The notes under the pieces were generated by a model. The model did not search any database and was not told the DNA's origin. It saw nothing but the letters and a program-made list of their open reading frames with translations. Positions 31,441 to 43,818 of a stretch of DNA of 64,000 nucleotides are shown one piece after another. Numbering within the stretch: position 1 is the stretch's first letter; each line of letters begins with the position of its first letter. Position numbers and translations under genes: made by a program. The DNA is from Brachionus manjavacas (taxonomy: Eukaryota > Rotifera > Eurotatoria > Ploima > Brachionidae): NCBI GenBank assembly GCA_019054805.1, contig JAHQIY010000005.1:2153501-2217500 (forward strand), in the 5' to 3' direction.

Positions 31441-34400
31441 AAATGATTTTTTTATTTCTATAAAAAAATTCAAAAAAATAAATTCAAAAAATTCAATAAA
31501 GTTTTTCCAAGTCAGAAATCTTTTAATTGATAATACTTGTTCCATTAGATAAAATAAAATTGGCTCACTACTTAAATAATCAGTCTTATAATGGATATAA
31601 TTATAAAACAATATTTTTCATTCATTTAAAATCAAACTTTTTTTAAGACATGATCAAAACAAGGCCTAAATATGTCATGTCACTCAAGCCAACTTAGTCG
31701 AAATCGAAATTAATATCTTATGCCTGGTTTTAGCACTATGAATACCGAAGATACTTAAAGCCAAAATCAGGATAAGAGTTTTAGCTTGAAATCAATCTCA
31801 AAAAACTAATTATTGTAAATAGATTAGATAAAAAGCGATAAAAAATGAATAATCATTATTCCTTTAAATCGAGCAAGATTAATGATTTTTAAAACGAGGT
31901 CAGTGATTTGAAGTGACCCGGTGTTGCTGATCTCACTAAACATTTCTGGTATCGCTGCCATTTCACAGTTAGCTCATTAGATAAAAACATTATTTCAATC
32001 GGTTTTTATGAATTTAATCAATAAAATTATGAATTAAAATAAAGAAAAGAGTTGCATAATAAAATAAATACACATTATACTTTAAATTGGAGCTTATGTG
32101 CATGTAATTCTGTACTTTTGAAATTTAGTACTGCATCTTTATGCTTAAGAAGAAAAAAACAAGAAATTCCGAAAAAAAATTTTTAATTTTATTAAACTAT
32201 TTTTTTATTTTGTATCAATTAAAGCTACTTAGTTAAGTTGGACCTATTAATTGTATTATTTCTTGTAACTATGAACCCTTTGGGCTCAGAAAATTTCAAA
32301 ATCCTTGAAGCTACCCCGAAAAAAATTTAATTCTTTCAAATATGAAAAATTGAAAACCCGTGGGTATTTCAATAATAACAAAATAAAATATTAAACAACT
32401 AAAAAATTCATTATTTATAAGTTTCGAATTTAATTAAAAAACGCTCTCCTATGCAAAATGTTTGATGTCTTATCAAATGTGCTTCTACTTGGCCACTTCC
32501 TGTATGAATCAAGACTAGAAAATAAGGCCAAATTAAAGCTAATAGAGACAAATGATCAAAAACATGAAATTTCAATAAAGTTTAATGCTTAGACAAATAT
32601 TTGCCAAAACTTGACTTGCTAGAGCACAAAATGACAATCGTTCGGGTTAATCTTGAGCCAGAAAAATAGAGTAGAGAATTAATCCAATTTGTTGCCCTAG
32701 AACGCTTGTTGTCATTCACTAGTTGTGTAGTTATAAAATCGAACTTTTCTTTTCTATCAAAATAAACAAAAATAATAAAGTTTAAATTTAATTCAAAATA
32801 ATAGATATGAAATGAACCGAGATAAACAAACTATTCGTTTTTGCTGAATGTCAATTAGAAATGATGCAATTCAACAATCTCTAATTGGGGCATAGAAATG
32901 GATTCTAGCTTGATGCATTTGTTCAGTTTGTTTATACGTAGGAGCTTGCTATTCGAGACCGGCATTTTTCCCTCAACTTAACTGGTAAACTAATCATAAC
33001 AAAACTCACGATCGAAAACAAATTGAATTTTGAATTAAATCTGCTTCCAATTTTTGCGAATAATTAAAATATCATAAATTGAGTCAGCACTCGATGTTGA
33101 ATCAAGTCTATGTTATTCTCATTTTTGAAAGCACCGTGGATTATCAGTTTATTTTTTTTTGAATAAAGAGATTTCTTTTACTTTCTGCTAGCTTGATTTC
33201 TAGTAATTTATGTACAATATCACTGATTGTATTTACGTAAACCTTAAGAGAAAATCATGATAAAAAAATTAATTTATTTCCTATCAAAAAATTTAAATGT
33301 CAATGCATAGATTCAAAAAGTTAAATCATAAATAAAAATTGGTAAAAAACAAGCTAAAAATTGATTATGAGTCCTCGAATAAATAGTTCACCCTTTTGAA
33401 TCCTAATCTGAGCATGATTTAAATTAAAAATCCATCACTTTCACTACTTTCTAATTAATGAATTATTTAAGATGTAATTCGAGCGCTCAAAGCTTTTTGT
33501 GGGTAAAATGCGCTCCAAATTGGGTAACTTTTAAAACAAATAAAAATTAATTGAATCATTATGAATTCAACTCGAGTGTTTATTTAATTCAAATAAATTA
33601 AAGTTATACAATTTTTTTAAACTTAAATATTTTAATTTTTTGTTTGAAAGTGACTCTTAGATTTGTTTCGTGACCAATTTTGTCTAGAACGACAAATTGA
33701 ATTCATTGACGAGTACAAAAATAGTAAAATTTAAAAAAAATTTATTCGAAAATTAAAACTATACACTTTTAAAAATTCATGTCGAGTAAAATCATTTTTA
33801 AAATTATCTGTGTCTAACTTTAATTACTTTCTAATTGACCCTGGATGAATTGGAAAGTATTTGATCGAATCGTTTTAGGGAGCTTTCGATCTTAGAATTA
33901 AATATAATAAAATTTCACAAATGTCAAATCTTTCAAGCTTACAAGTTCAATTTGATTGATTGTATTTGACAATATTGACTTCCAACTTATTAAATCGCTT
34001 TGTAAAAATTTAATTAAGCTTTCATTCAGTATTTCTTTTTCGCGAGCATCCGGTTGACAAGCGTTTAAACTAAAAAATTTAAATTATGATAAAATAAATT
34101 TTTTGTTAATTTAAAATCTTGTACAAATCTTATTTTGCCCAGAGATTTATCAATAACAATGCTTTGAGCAAACAAGACGCATCTTTAATTAACTTTTGAA
34201 ATAAAAACTTAATAATCTAACAAAAAATTTGTTTGTTTGTTTAATATGTCAAGCCTTATTTTTCTTTTGCATTTATTCTTGTTTAGCTCATTAAATTTAC
34301 GAATAATTTTAGCCTAGACTAATTAGAAAGTTTAATTTTGTTAAATTAATAATTCACTTTAAATTTTTCTGGGTTACTTAACTGCAAATATTATGCAATT

Positions 34401-35791
34401 AAAAATTCAAGTATCAAAATAAGCCTATTTAATTTGAAAAAAAATTGATATAGTTTTTGAATTTGGACTAAAAACTTCTAAAAATTAATTATCAATATAA
34501 TTTAAAAATAAAAGGTTTACAATTTTTTTTATTCATTGAAAAAAATACTAATCTAAATTTTATTTTACTTGAAGAGTCCTTTAACAACAACAATGTGTTT
34601 CTATAATTTTTAAGGCTTTTCAAACAACTGTAAATATGAAAAATATTTTGGTTTTTAAATTACCTTTCATTTAAGCGCTCCTTGAATCAAACCTATACTA
34701 AAAAAACCTTAAAAATTGCCTTGTTCGAAGCTTTATTAATTTTGTTATCTTAAATTTTTTTCTCAGCTTCTTCGCTCAATGTCAACTACAGTGAGAATAT
34801 GGCCAATTTTTTATTAATGAGAAATCCAAAAATTATCTTGATATTCAATCAATATTTAGAAGAAAGATCTGACTAAAATAAATGATTAATCTGAATATTT
34901 ATTTAACCATCAAAAAAATTAACATCGAACACTCAAAGATTAATATCAATAAATTATTACTGAATTTTAAAACTTAAAAAATATTTTTACTAAAATTTTT
35001 ATTTTTTGTTTATATTTTTATTCAAAATTTTTATGTTATGTTATGTATAACTTCATTCTATCGAGTTCTTTTTTTACTAAAATAGGATACTGGGTAATTT
35101 TCTATTAAAATAAGCCATAAAAAATCTTTAGTTTTTTAATAAACTTTGATGTTTTATATAATTTGACTTAAGAATCTTTATTTATATTTTTTGATTAAAC
35201 CTTATTTTTGGTTTTACTTGCAAAAAAACTTTCAACATTGTTTCCGGGGTTTAGTGTATTTTTTTAATTTTGATTCACAATCATCTCTGACTGAATTTAT
35301 TATTATACAAAATTTGGAAATTTGGAGAGTCAAATTTTGATATTTAATCTTATTTCAATCAAAAAACGAAAGAATAGACTTTTTAAACTGCTAAAGGTGG
35401 ACGAGTAAAAAAAAAGTTGATTTTTAGAACTAAGGTTGCTGAAAAGTATTTTTTTGAATTCAAAATTGCCGAAAATTTTTCTTTTCTTTTGAATTTGATA
35501 AGCAATTATGATTCCATAAGAAAATCAAAAAAAAAAACTAATAAAAACTAAAAAAATATTTTTTTAATGGCTTAGTTTAATAGTAAAAAGTCTTGTATCC
35601 TTTGATTTGTTTTATAATTAAATTATTAATTTTAAAACAAGATAGACCAAGACCAACTGTTTAGGCAATGTTAAAAATAGAAGTTGAATTGTATCCAGAA
35701 TTTAATTATTTTTGATATTAACAAATATTCACTTTTTTATAATTTTAAATAATGAATAAATAAGATTTGAGGAAGAAAGATTAAAAAAAAC
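31441..35791. other. 4.3 kb between alpha-catulin and the VASt gene
   Basis: No protein-like frame. Several patches (about 31660-31960, 32620-32720, 32880-32990, 33475-33535) are less AT-rich than the rest and lie just upstream of the alpha-catulin start, so they could be 5' UTR or regulatory DNA. That is inference from position and composition only. Confidence 0.35.
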
Positions 35792-36940
35792 TTACTTTAT
35801 TTTTGATGACTTTAGAGTTTCGAAAACGGTATTTTCTGCATTGTTAAGTCTGAAATAAAGTCTCAAATTGAATAAAAAAATAAGAAAAATAAAAAGCATA
35901 AGCCAGTAAGCTATTTTTGACTGTTCAAATTTCCATTTGAAAACTTTAATTCTATCATCATGAACAATGATTTCATCTGATTCAAAAATTTGTGCTTCGT
36001 TTTGTCTATTTTCTTGTTTAGCTTTCGGACTTTGATCATTATTCTTCGAGCCCGGATTACACAAAACTAAATTTTTGTCTTAAAAAATTAAAAAAAAAAT
36101 AAAATTCAAAATATTAGCTTAAATTTACCTATATATTCAAAGCACGATTTCATATTGCTAAAAGTATTGCGCTCAATTAAACCACGACTCATTAAGTTGG
36201 GTTTTTTTTTGTAATCAAGTTTAACATTTACGATTAATTTAGATGTTTTGGATGAAACTTTGGTGATGCAAAATTTGGTAATTATTGCCATACAATCGGC
36301 ATACATTACTCCTGTAGCCGAAACGTCAGTTTCAATAACATAGCATTGATTTTTAATTTTTTTCAATATTGTCTGCTTTTCAGTGTTATTGGTTTTACCA
36401 AAAGCTCCCACGTCGACATTGTATTCAAGCTTTCGTGTATCATCTATCCATTCTTCAGCCTTCAGATTAAGAAATTTATTTGCAGCTAGGTATGCTTTAT
36501 TAAAATCAGATTCTGTGTTAAACAGACAATCAAATATAAAATCGACACTTAAATCGTAAACATTGTTCAGAAGTTCCTTTCCATCGTGGCTAGCACAATC
36601 ACATTCTACTTTTTTATCTTCAAGATTGTTTTCTGCAAGTTCCTCTATTAAGTCTTCCTTTAAATTTGGCTCAACACTAGAAGAGCGTGATTTAAGGTCA
36701 ATTTTCATTTCCTCTTTTGGTTTCTATTAACAGCATTAAAATTTTAAAAAATTATTACAACAGTATTATTCAACTTACGGTGAACCATTGTCTTTTTTTT
36801 TTCTTCTCGTCAGCATAAGTTTCTGAATTTGATCTAGAGTGACCTTTAACAAAATTGTTTATAGCCTCCTTTGCATTCGAGAATATTTGCATTGGATTTG
36901 AGTCCTTTTCGTCTGTTATATTCTGTTCACTCTTATTCAT
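35792..36940 (-). CDS. VASt-domain tail-anchored protein, Aster/GRAMD1-like without GRAM
   Basis: Aster proteins bind sterol in their VASt (START-like) domain and move it between plasma membrane and ER; the C-terminal helix anchors them in the ER. Exons in phase: 36940-36779, 36723-36129, 36078-35792 (347 aa). VASt spans about residues 102-252: DFIFDCLFNTESDFNKAYL, KLEYNVDV, QCYVIETDVSATGVMYADC, KFCITKVSSKTSKLIVNVKL, DYKKKPNLMSRGLIERN (human ..[36 protein letters not shown]). The membrane helix is at about 308-325 (IAYWLMLFIFLIFLFNL). The stop TAA overlaps a GTAAGT donor consensus at the end, so the true C-terminus may lie in another exon. The N-terminal 54 residues end KKKKRQWFTV, where GRAMD1 proteins begin their GRAM domain, but the next exon goes straight to the linker before VASt. 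An upstream exon is possible (an AG acceptor precedes the ATG), yet none is visible up to 38 kb. Confidence 0.85.
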
Positions 36941-37604
36941 TTCAATTTTTTTTTCTCTCAAAATTGTTCAATTTGCAAAATAATGATAAAATATTATAAT
37001 AACTCAGAAAAGTATGCTATAGCCTCATTTTTGACAAAGATAAAAATAGATACCTCTTATGAAAAATAAAAGAATGTTTGAAATGGTCTTATATTTGATA
37101 AAACTAAATCTTATTTTAAAATAAACGATGGCTCAAATTTAATTAAATTTAAATTTTATTTTTTTATTGATATAATTGAAAAATTCAGTGAAAATTAATG
37201 TTTTTTTTTTTAATTTGTCAAAAAACTTTTGGTCTTTTAATAATAGATACGGTACCTTTTATTTGTATTATTTTTTTGTTTATAGGCTTTTAAGATGTCT
37301 TATAAATGAATTCATCCATTTCTTCGTTTTTTCCCATTCAGAAAAAATTGCGAATTTACATTTCATTTTGAATAAGATGGCATACAAAATCCAAAAATTG
37401 ATAAAATGTCTGAGTTTTATCTTAAACCAAGAGAAAGATCAATATTTAAAAGTTTATAAAAAAAATAATTAAAAATTGACTTTATTATAAAAATAAGATA
37501 TAAACTAAATTTTATTTTGACCAAACACATTAGTTTTCAAAAAACTTTCATCATTTGTTTTAATAGTAAAAAAATAACCTTCCCTTAACGATCATATTTT
37601 TTTA
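36941..37604. other. AT-rich spacer, nothing recognised
   Basis: No GRAM-domain exon or other protein-like frame was found on either strand despite a specific look for one. Confidence 0.5.
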
Positions 37605-37665
37605 TTTATTTTTTATTCATTTGTATATCTGTACCGAGCTATTGCTCCTTCAGATTAAAAGAAAA
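37605..37665 (-). mobile_element. LINE family C, isolated 3' tail
   Basis: On the minus strand this reads TTAATCTGAAGGAGCAATAG then CTCGGTACAGATATACAAAT and an AAAT-rich tail. It matches the 3' end of the plus-strand LINE at 61455-62515 (AATCTGAAGGAGCTTAAGCTCGGCACAGAT). The upstream T-rich stretch is also similar. It is probably a severely 5'-truncated insertion. Confidence 0.65.
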
Positions 37666-37889
37666 GAAAAAAAATATTAAAATAGAATAAAATTAAAAAA
37701 AAAGAGTTTAATAAATTAAACAGAAAGTCAAAAAAGGTATATTTTAACAAAAAGAAAAAAAAATTGAAAATATGAAATAAGATTTTAAGTATAAAAAAAA
37801 TTTGTCATTGATGTTATAAAGACTAAAAAGTTAATTATCAATCTTGTTCTTGAAGCCATTAATGTTCTAAGAATGAATTCAATTCATTC

Positions 37890-37916
37890 AAATTTAAATT
37901 AAGTTAATTTAAATTT
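37890..37916. repeat. Perfect palindrome, 13-bp arms, 1-base centre
   Basis: AAATTTAAATTAA, G, TTAATTTAAATTT. See the findings on recurrent single-centre palindromes. Confidence 0.9.
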
Positions 37917-38082
37917 TTTGGTTTAAAATTGGATAATTATAAATTATAAGATCTTAATTTTTTGGCTTTAAAAAAATTAACAAAAAAATAAAATATCTTA
38001 CTTTAAAAATTAAGTTGTATTTTTATTTTATTTTTATAAAGAAAGATGGGAATTTTAAGGCTAATTTTTTTTGCATTTTAAA

Positions 38083-41000
38083 TTGTAGTAGGAGTAGTAT
38101 TGTTGACTGTAGCTGGCTGCTCATCCAGCAATCAATTCCTGCTTTAAAGCTGTTAACATTGGGGGCTTCAACTACAGTGAGTTTCATATGTTAGCGGTTC
38201 TGTTGAAAAAAAAGTTATCTCTATGTTGGAGCCTCGAAATTTCTTTGTGATATTTGAAGCAGTGACCTCTTCCTTGGATTTTGGTGACATTAAAATTGTT
38301 GCTTTTTTCAACCAATTCTATTCCATGCATGAACTTGTATAATTGAATTAGATCACCTCTTTTTCTTCTTTCCACCAGATTTGGAATGTTTAAAGCCTTC
38401 AATCTGCTTTCATACGGTTTGTTTCTAATTGAAGGAACAAATTTCGTTGCTCTTCGTTGGATCCTCTCAAGATTCTCACAGTCCGACTTAAGAATTGGAG
38501 ACCATACAGGCACAGCAAATTCTAAAAGAGGACGAACAAAAGTTAAATACAATGATCTCAATAACTTACAATCAAAACGAGCGAATGATTTCCTGATGCG
38601 ACCCAACATTTGATTTGCTTTGTTTGTAGCCTCTATCACTTGAATTTTCCATTTGAGATTTGTAATGAAGATAACTCCAAGATCTCTTTCGGTTTCAGAC
38701 GTCGATAACTGTTTACCATTAATAAAATAAGTGAATTCTTTGTTTTTATGACCGTAATGCATAACCACACATTTTGATTTGTTGAAGAGATGAAGCCAAT
38801 CTTGAGTCCACTTGAAAATTAAATCTAAATCTGATTGAAGTTTCACTGCGCTTATTTCTGATACCGTTTACGAGAATATTTTTGTATCATCTGCATACAT
38901 TTTGACAATATTCTCTATTCCTTTTGGTAGATCATTGATATAAAAAACGAACAAAAGTGGACCAATCACTGATCCTTGTGGTACACCGCTAAAAATCTCA
39001 ACCCAATCCGACAAAATTTCACCTTGAACAACTCGTTGTCTTCTATTTTTCAAGAAAGCTTCTATCCATTTTAGTGTCAGACCATCAAAGTCATACGATT
39101 TCAATTTAGCTATTAGTCGTCTGTGCTGAACAGTATCAAATGCTTTCTCAAAATCAAGCAGAATTACATCAACCGGAATACTTTTGTCCAGACACATTGA
39201 GATGAAATCTAGAGTTTTCATAAGATTAGATGTACATAACTTTTTCTTGACAAATCCATGCTGTTCTTTAGATATAATATTGTTCTTATAAAGATAGTCT
39301 TCCATTTTGGTTCTTATTATGCTTTCCATTATTTTGCACGGAATTGAAGTTAAAGACACGGGACGATAATTGCTGGCCGTTGATTTATCACCTTTTTTAA
39401 ACAATTGAGTAATATTTGCTGATCTGAATTGTATTGGAAGCTGACTATTAGATAAAGGCTTTCTGAAAATTAAAGTTAAAGGAACAGCAAAGGCTTCTGC
39501 ACAGTTTTTTAGCAATAGCGAATGAAGCTTGTCTACACCACATGATTTATTTTGATTATGGTCTTGTAATTTTTTAAAAACCACTTCATAACTAATATCA
39601 TTTGGTTCAATGTCAATATATTCTGAACAGTTTTCATTTAGTTCAGCTACAAAAGGTGGAAGCTCCCCATCTTGTTCAATAACAAAAACATCTTGAAAAC
39701 ATTTATTTAGTAGATTTGATATCTCTTTCGGTTTTTGCGTTAATTCATTGTTTGACTTCTTTAATGCTTTGATTGATTCTCTGATTACTTGTTGATCATT
39801 AAGATATTTGTATAATAATTTTGGATTCTTCTTAGCTTTATCCACTAAATTTTGTTCATAAGTTAGTCTGGCTCTTTTTATTTCCGAAGAAACTAATTTA
39901 CAGATACTTTTGTAATCATTATAAAGATTCATATCCTTCCAGTTACATGAACGGTTCCTGTATCTAAGATTTTTCTTATTCCTAATTAAGATCTTGAGAT
40001 CATCTTTTATCTAAGGTTTTGAGATACTTTTCTTTTTAGAGCCATTAGTCACTGGAATGAATCGATTACTAGCTTCGCTGACATAGAAAATAAACTCATT
40101 GTACATTTCCTGAATATTTAAATTCTCAAATAAGTGCACCCAATGAATATTTGATAAAAAATCAGAAATTTTTTCAAAGTCAGCTTTACTATAAAGAAAT
40201 TTTTCAATAATATATGATTTCTTACTAACCTTGTTTTTGAGTACAAAATTGAAAAAGATAACCAGATGTCCTTTATTAATGTTACCAAGCACAAATTTTG
40301 TATCGATTGCATACACACTACCAGACTGAGTCGTGAAAATCAAATCCAAAGTGTTGACAGCTTTTTCGTATGACATTTGAAATGTTGGAACATTTACATG
40401 CTGATATAAAAAAGTGTCGCTTAGCGTCTCGCTGAATTTATGTTCGATGCCATTTTCGTTTAAAATTTCTGAAACACAGCCATTTGACCAGATGATTGAT
40501 GGAAAGTTAAAGTCACCCATTATTAGAATATCCTTCAAACCTCTTTCATCCACATAGTCTTTAGCTTGTTTGAAGACTAAATCAAAATCGTTCATTTCAA
40601 CAAAATCGTTTGGCCTATAAAGACAGCCAACTAAATACTTTTCACAGTTAAAGTTAACAACTACCCAAATTTGTTCTATTTTACTTAAATTAAAACCTGC
40701 ATCATTTAATTCAAATGAATCGATATTTTCATCAATGTAGAGACATACACCCCCGCCTCTGCGTCCATCACTTCTGTCCTTTCTGTACAAATTGTATCCT
40801 TTAATGTTTGCATTTGAGTTGATCTTAAACCAAGTCTCACTAACTGCCACAATTTGTGGGCTATATGTTTCAATAACAACACTGAATTCATCAAGTTTAT
40901 TGTTCAAGGAAGTAGCATTTAAATACATACATTTTAAAGATTCGAGATTATCGACACGTGATGACGCTTTTTATGAACGATTATTGCTTCTTGAATTTGA

Positions 41001-41165
41001 CGATCTGATTTCCACGAATGCCATATCGAAAGGGCGAGTCATGTGAAAGACCATTATATGCTTCGTTTCTTTGTTTCCTCAATTCATAGTCTAAAGCTCT
41101 TTCGGTTTCAGTCAAATCTGGACTAAAATTGATATTAGATATAAAACAGGCTGTTTTATATCTAA
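38083..41165 (-). mobile_element. LINE family A, nearly complete ORF2 (copy 2)
   Basis: The best preserved non-LTR element. In order on the minus strand: the end of ORF1 (about 41140-41000: LTETERALDYELRKQRNEAY, SPFRYGIRGNQIVKFKK), then ORF2 with an APE endonuclease (40928-40011: YLNATSLNNKLDEF, SETWFK, RGGGVCLYID, GCLYRPND, IMGDFNFPSIIW), reverse transcriptase (39932-38868: FKKGDKSTASNYRPVSLTS, ILLDFEKAFDTVQHRRL, GVPQGSVIGPLLFVFYIND, MYADDTKIF) and a C-terminal region (38846-38184). All three ORF2 parts share one frame, broken only by TAG at 40011-40013 and TAA at 38868-38870. The 3' UTR ends in a (CTA)n-like tail at about 38084-38100. Compared with copy 1 it lacks about 57 bp of 3' UTR between short AGC repeats. 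The 5' side stops within ORF1, so it is 5' truncated. CR1/Jockey-like by motif; clade not proved. Confidence 0.93.
41135..41165. repeat. Perfect palindrome, 15-bp arms, 1-base centre
   Basis: TTAGATATAAAACAG, G, CTGTTTTATATCTAA. It lies at the 5' truncation edge of the LINE at 38083-41165. Confidence 0.95.
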
Positions 41166-43818
41166 AAACAAATTATTATTTTTAGAAATAACAAATAAAA
41201 AGATTTCAATATTTATTAGTATAAATTCGATTTCCATAAATTTTTAAAGCAATTTAAAAATTAAAATTAAATTTTAAAATTATTTCAATTAACTATACAT
41301 ATTATTTCAATTAAATTATTTTTTTTGATTAAAAATGTTGGATACATGAAAAATACACACCCCGCATTTAATATTACTAAAATTCTTACCTGGGCGTTTT
41401 TAATTTTGTGTACTTAATTTAAAAATACTTATTCTTAAGAAGTGACTTTGTATGTTCAGGATCAATTTTTTTTAATTCGGATTCTGAGATGCGAAACTGT
41501 GGATTAGGGGAAAGGGTTTTTGTGACAAAAACCCTTTCCCTTAAATAGTATTTAAGTGAAGAATTAATAGAAAATAATCCCGATTTTTAAAATAATCTCT
41601 CAAAAAGAACATTATCTATTTCTTGCTAAGAATACAGAAGACAATATGACATTTTTAAAGCAAGAATTTAAAATCTGACATAGCTAGTTATTTTTATTTT
41701 ATAAAATATCAAAAATTTTATACAAAGTTTTAAAAGTAGAACGTCACGGTTGTATTTTTTTAAAGTAAATTTTCTCTTCTATTTTTTATTTCTAATCTAT
41801 CATTAAAAAACATTCGATCCATTAAGGATATGGCATAGAAATCCCTAATATGAACTTTTTGGATATTTTTTTCTAGATTTCAATGAATTTTTCGGAATTT
41901 ATGATTAAATTAATAATTTGACCACTAGTTCAGGTAATATGACGTCTTAAAGTTTCGAAGAGTCAAGTTGTTTGAAATGTCATATCTATTTTTTTTTGAT
42001 ATTTAATGTTATATAAATCAAAAATCATCGAATACTGAAAAAAAGAGATATTTTCATTTCATTGACATTGTCTTTAAGGGCTCAGAAGGTAAAAGTGCAT
42101 TAGGTTAAAAAATTTTAAAATTTGATAATTTAATATAGATTCAAATGCTGAATAACACAATAAAAAATCAAACATTGCTGGGCATCTATTCTTTGCATTT
42201 ACTAAATGTAAAGATTAATTTTTATTTTAAAACGTTAAAAATGCTTAAACAGACCAATTAAACGATAATTTCAGCTTGTTTTCTTTAAATCAGCTTGATT
42301 CTTTACAGAGAAATGTATCAATAAATATAAAACAAAGGTTACCCAAGATAAAAACAGTTAAAAGAGAACAATGTGAATTTTGGAACAAAAATAAATAAAT
42401 AACTTATTTTTTTATAAAATTCTAAAATTGGTTCTGTAAAGTTTATAAGTTGGCACATTTAAGGAATCACCTTAATATAGTTTGTGTAAATAAAATGAGA
42501 TACAATTTCAATTTTTTAAATGCGAATGGATTTTTTTAAATTATTTCATTAATTAGATAAAAAAAGTCATTTTGTTTTATAATTTCAAATCAAAGATTTT
42601 ATCTTTAGATATTAATCTTTGATTTAATTAAAATAATTTTAATGTAATATGCTTAACATGCTATGAGATTTAGAAAATAAAAATTTTTTATCACTCGATT
42701 GATACAATCGATTTTTATATTTAAATGATTTTTTTTTAAAGTTAATTTTGAATTTTTTTATTTCAAAAGTATTTGTATCTAGCATTCAAAATTAAATGTA
42801 AAAAAAAATTCAAATACTAAATTCCAAACAAGTAATAAAATGAAAATAAACTTATTATAATCATTTTTTACTTAAGGAGATAATTTTTTGGAACAAATAA
42901 ATTCCAAAAAAAAATTTTTGCATTTATATTTTTATAAAGACTAAACTAACTTTCCTATATTTTTTTTATTTAATTTTCAATCTAATAAATGAATTATAAC
43001 CAAAGTAGTTTATCGAAAATAAAAGGGAAAATGAATTAAAATTATGAAAAAAATAAAAATAATAATTTTTTGATTTGCTTTCCAAATCTTTTAAAAATTT
43101 TGCAAAAGAAAAGGAAGTGAATGCAAATCATGTTCCCAAATTGTGATGAATCTTACAATCAATTAAAATATTTGGTAATCTAGTTCCTGAAAAAAATCTA
43201 CTTAAATAAAATGATTTACGCTTAATCTTACAAGTAAAAAAAATTTGCATAAAAATGGTTTTTGGGGACTTTTATTGTATCGAATTTTTAAATGGACGCA
43301 TCATAAGAATTAGATTTTGAACTCAAAAGAAATCTTATAGTTTATTTTTTCAGAAGTTCAATTTTTAAGAGTTTCTTTTTTTCGAGTATATAAGTCTTTA
43401 ATTTTTTTTTGTCAGATGCTTGAATTTCTTTTTTTTATCTAACAATATTTAAGAATATTACATTATTTAATAGGTCACTACTACGATGTTCAACTATGAA
43501 GTAGTTACCTATTGTTGACGAAAGAAATTTTGCTGACTAAGAACACGCTTATAATTATGCGATTAATTTTTATTATGCTTATTGTTCAATTATTAATACC
43601 TTATGATTCAAATTTTTTCATATAATTATAATTTTTTTTTTTAAATTTGAGTACTCAACAAAAAAGAAATAGCAAGTTTTTTTTTGAATGCTTTATAAAT
43701 TAAGTTCCCACCTTTTTTGAATCAGTGGTATTCTATCTTATCTAATTTTTTAATAAAAGACAACTGTCAATAGAGCGATGATATTTTTTATTTTTGTATG
43801 AAAAAGACTTAATGTACA
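41166..43818. other. Intergenic, no gene
   Basis: Very AT-rich. Apart from the hairpin at 41508-41540 and a 12-bp inverted repeat near 42583-42630 (AAATCAAAGATT / AATCTTTGATTT) I see no gene or element. Confidence 0.6.
41508..41540. repeat. GC-richer perfect hairpin, 16-bp arms, 1-base centre
   Basis: GGGAAAGGGTTTTTGT, G, ACAAAAACCCTTTCCC, in DNA that is otherwise mostly A and T. It could form a strong stem if transcribed; there is no gene beside it. Confidence 0.95.

Noticed and set aside
31282-31611. Long N-terminal extension of alpha-catulin upstream of 31440
   Set aside because: The upstream in-frame codons are AT-rich and not conserved; the Met at 31440 directly precedes the conserved leader.
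40118-41046. Alternative-frame and antisense ORFs over the family A LINE
   Set aside because: Shadows of the endonuclease reading frame.
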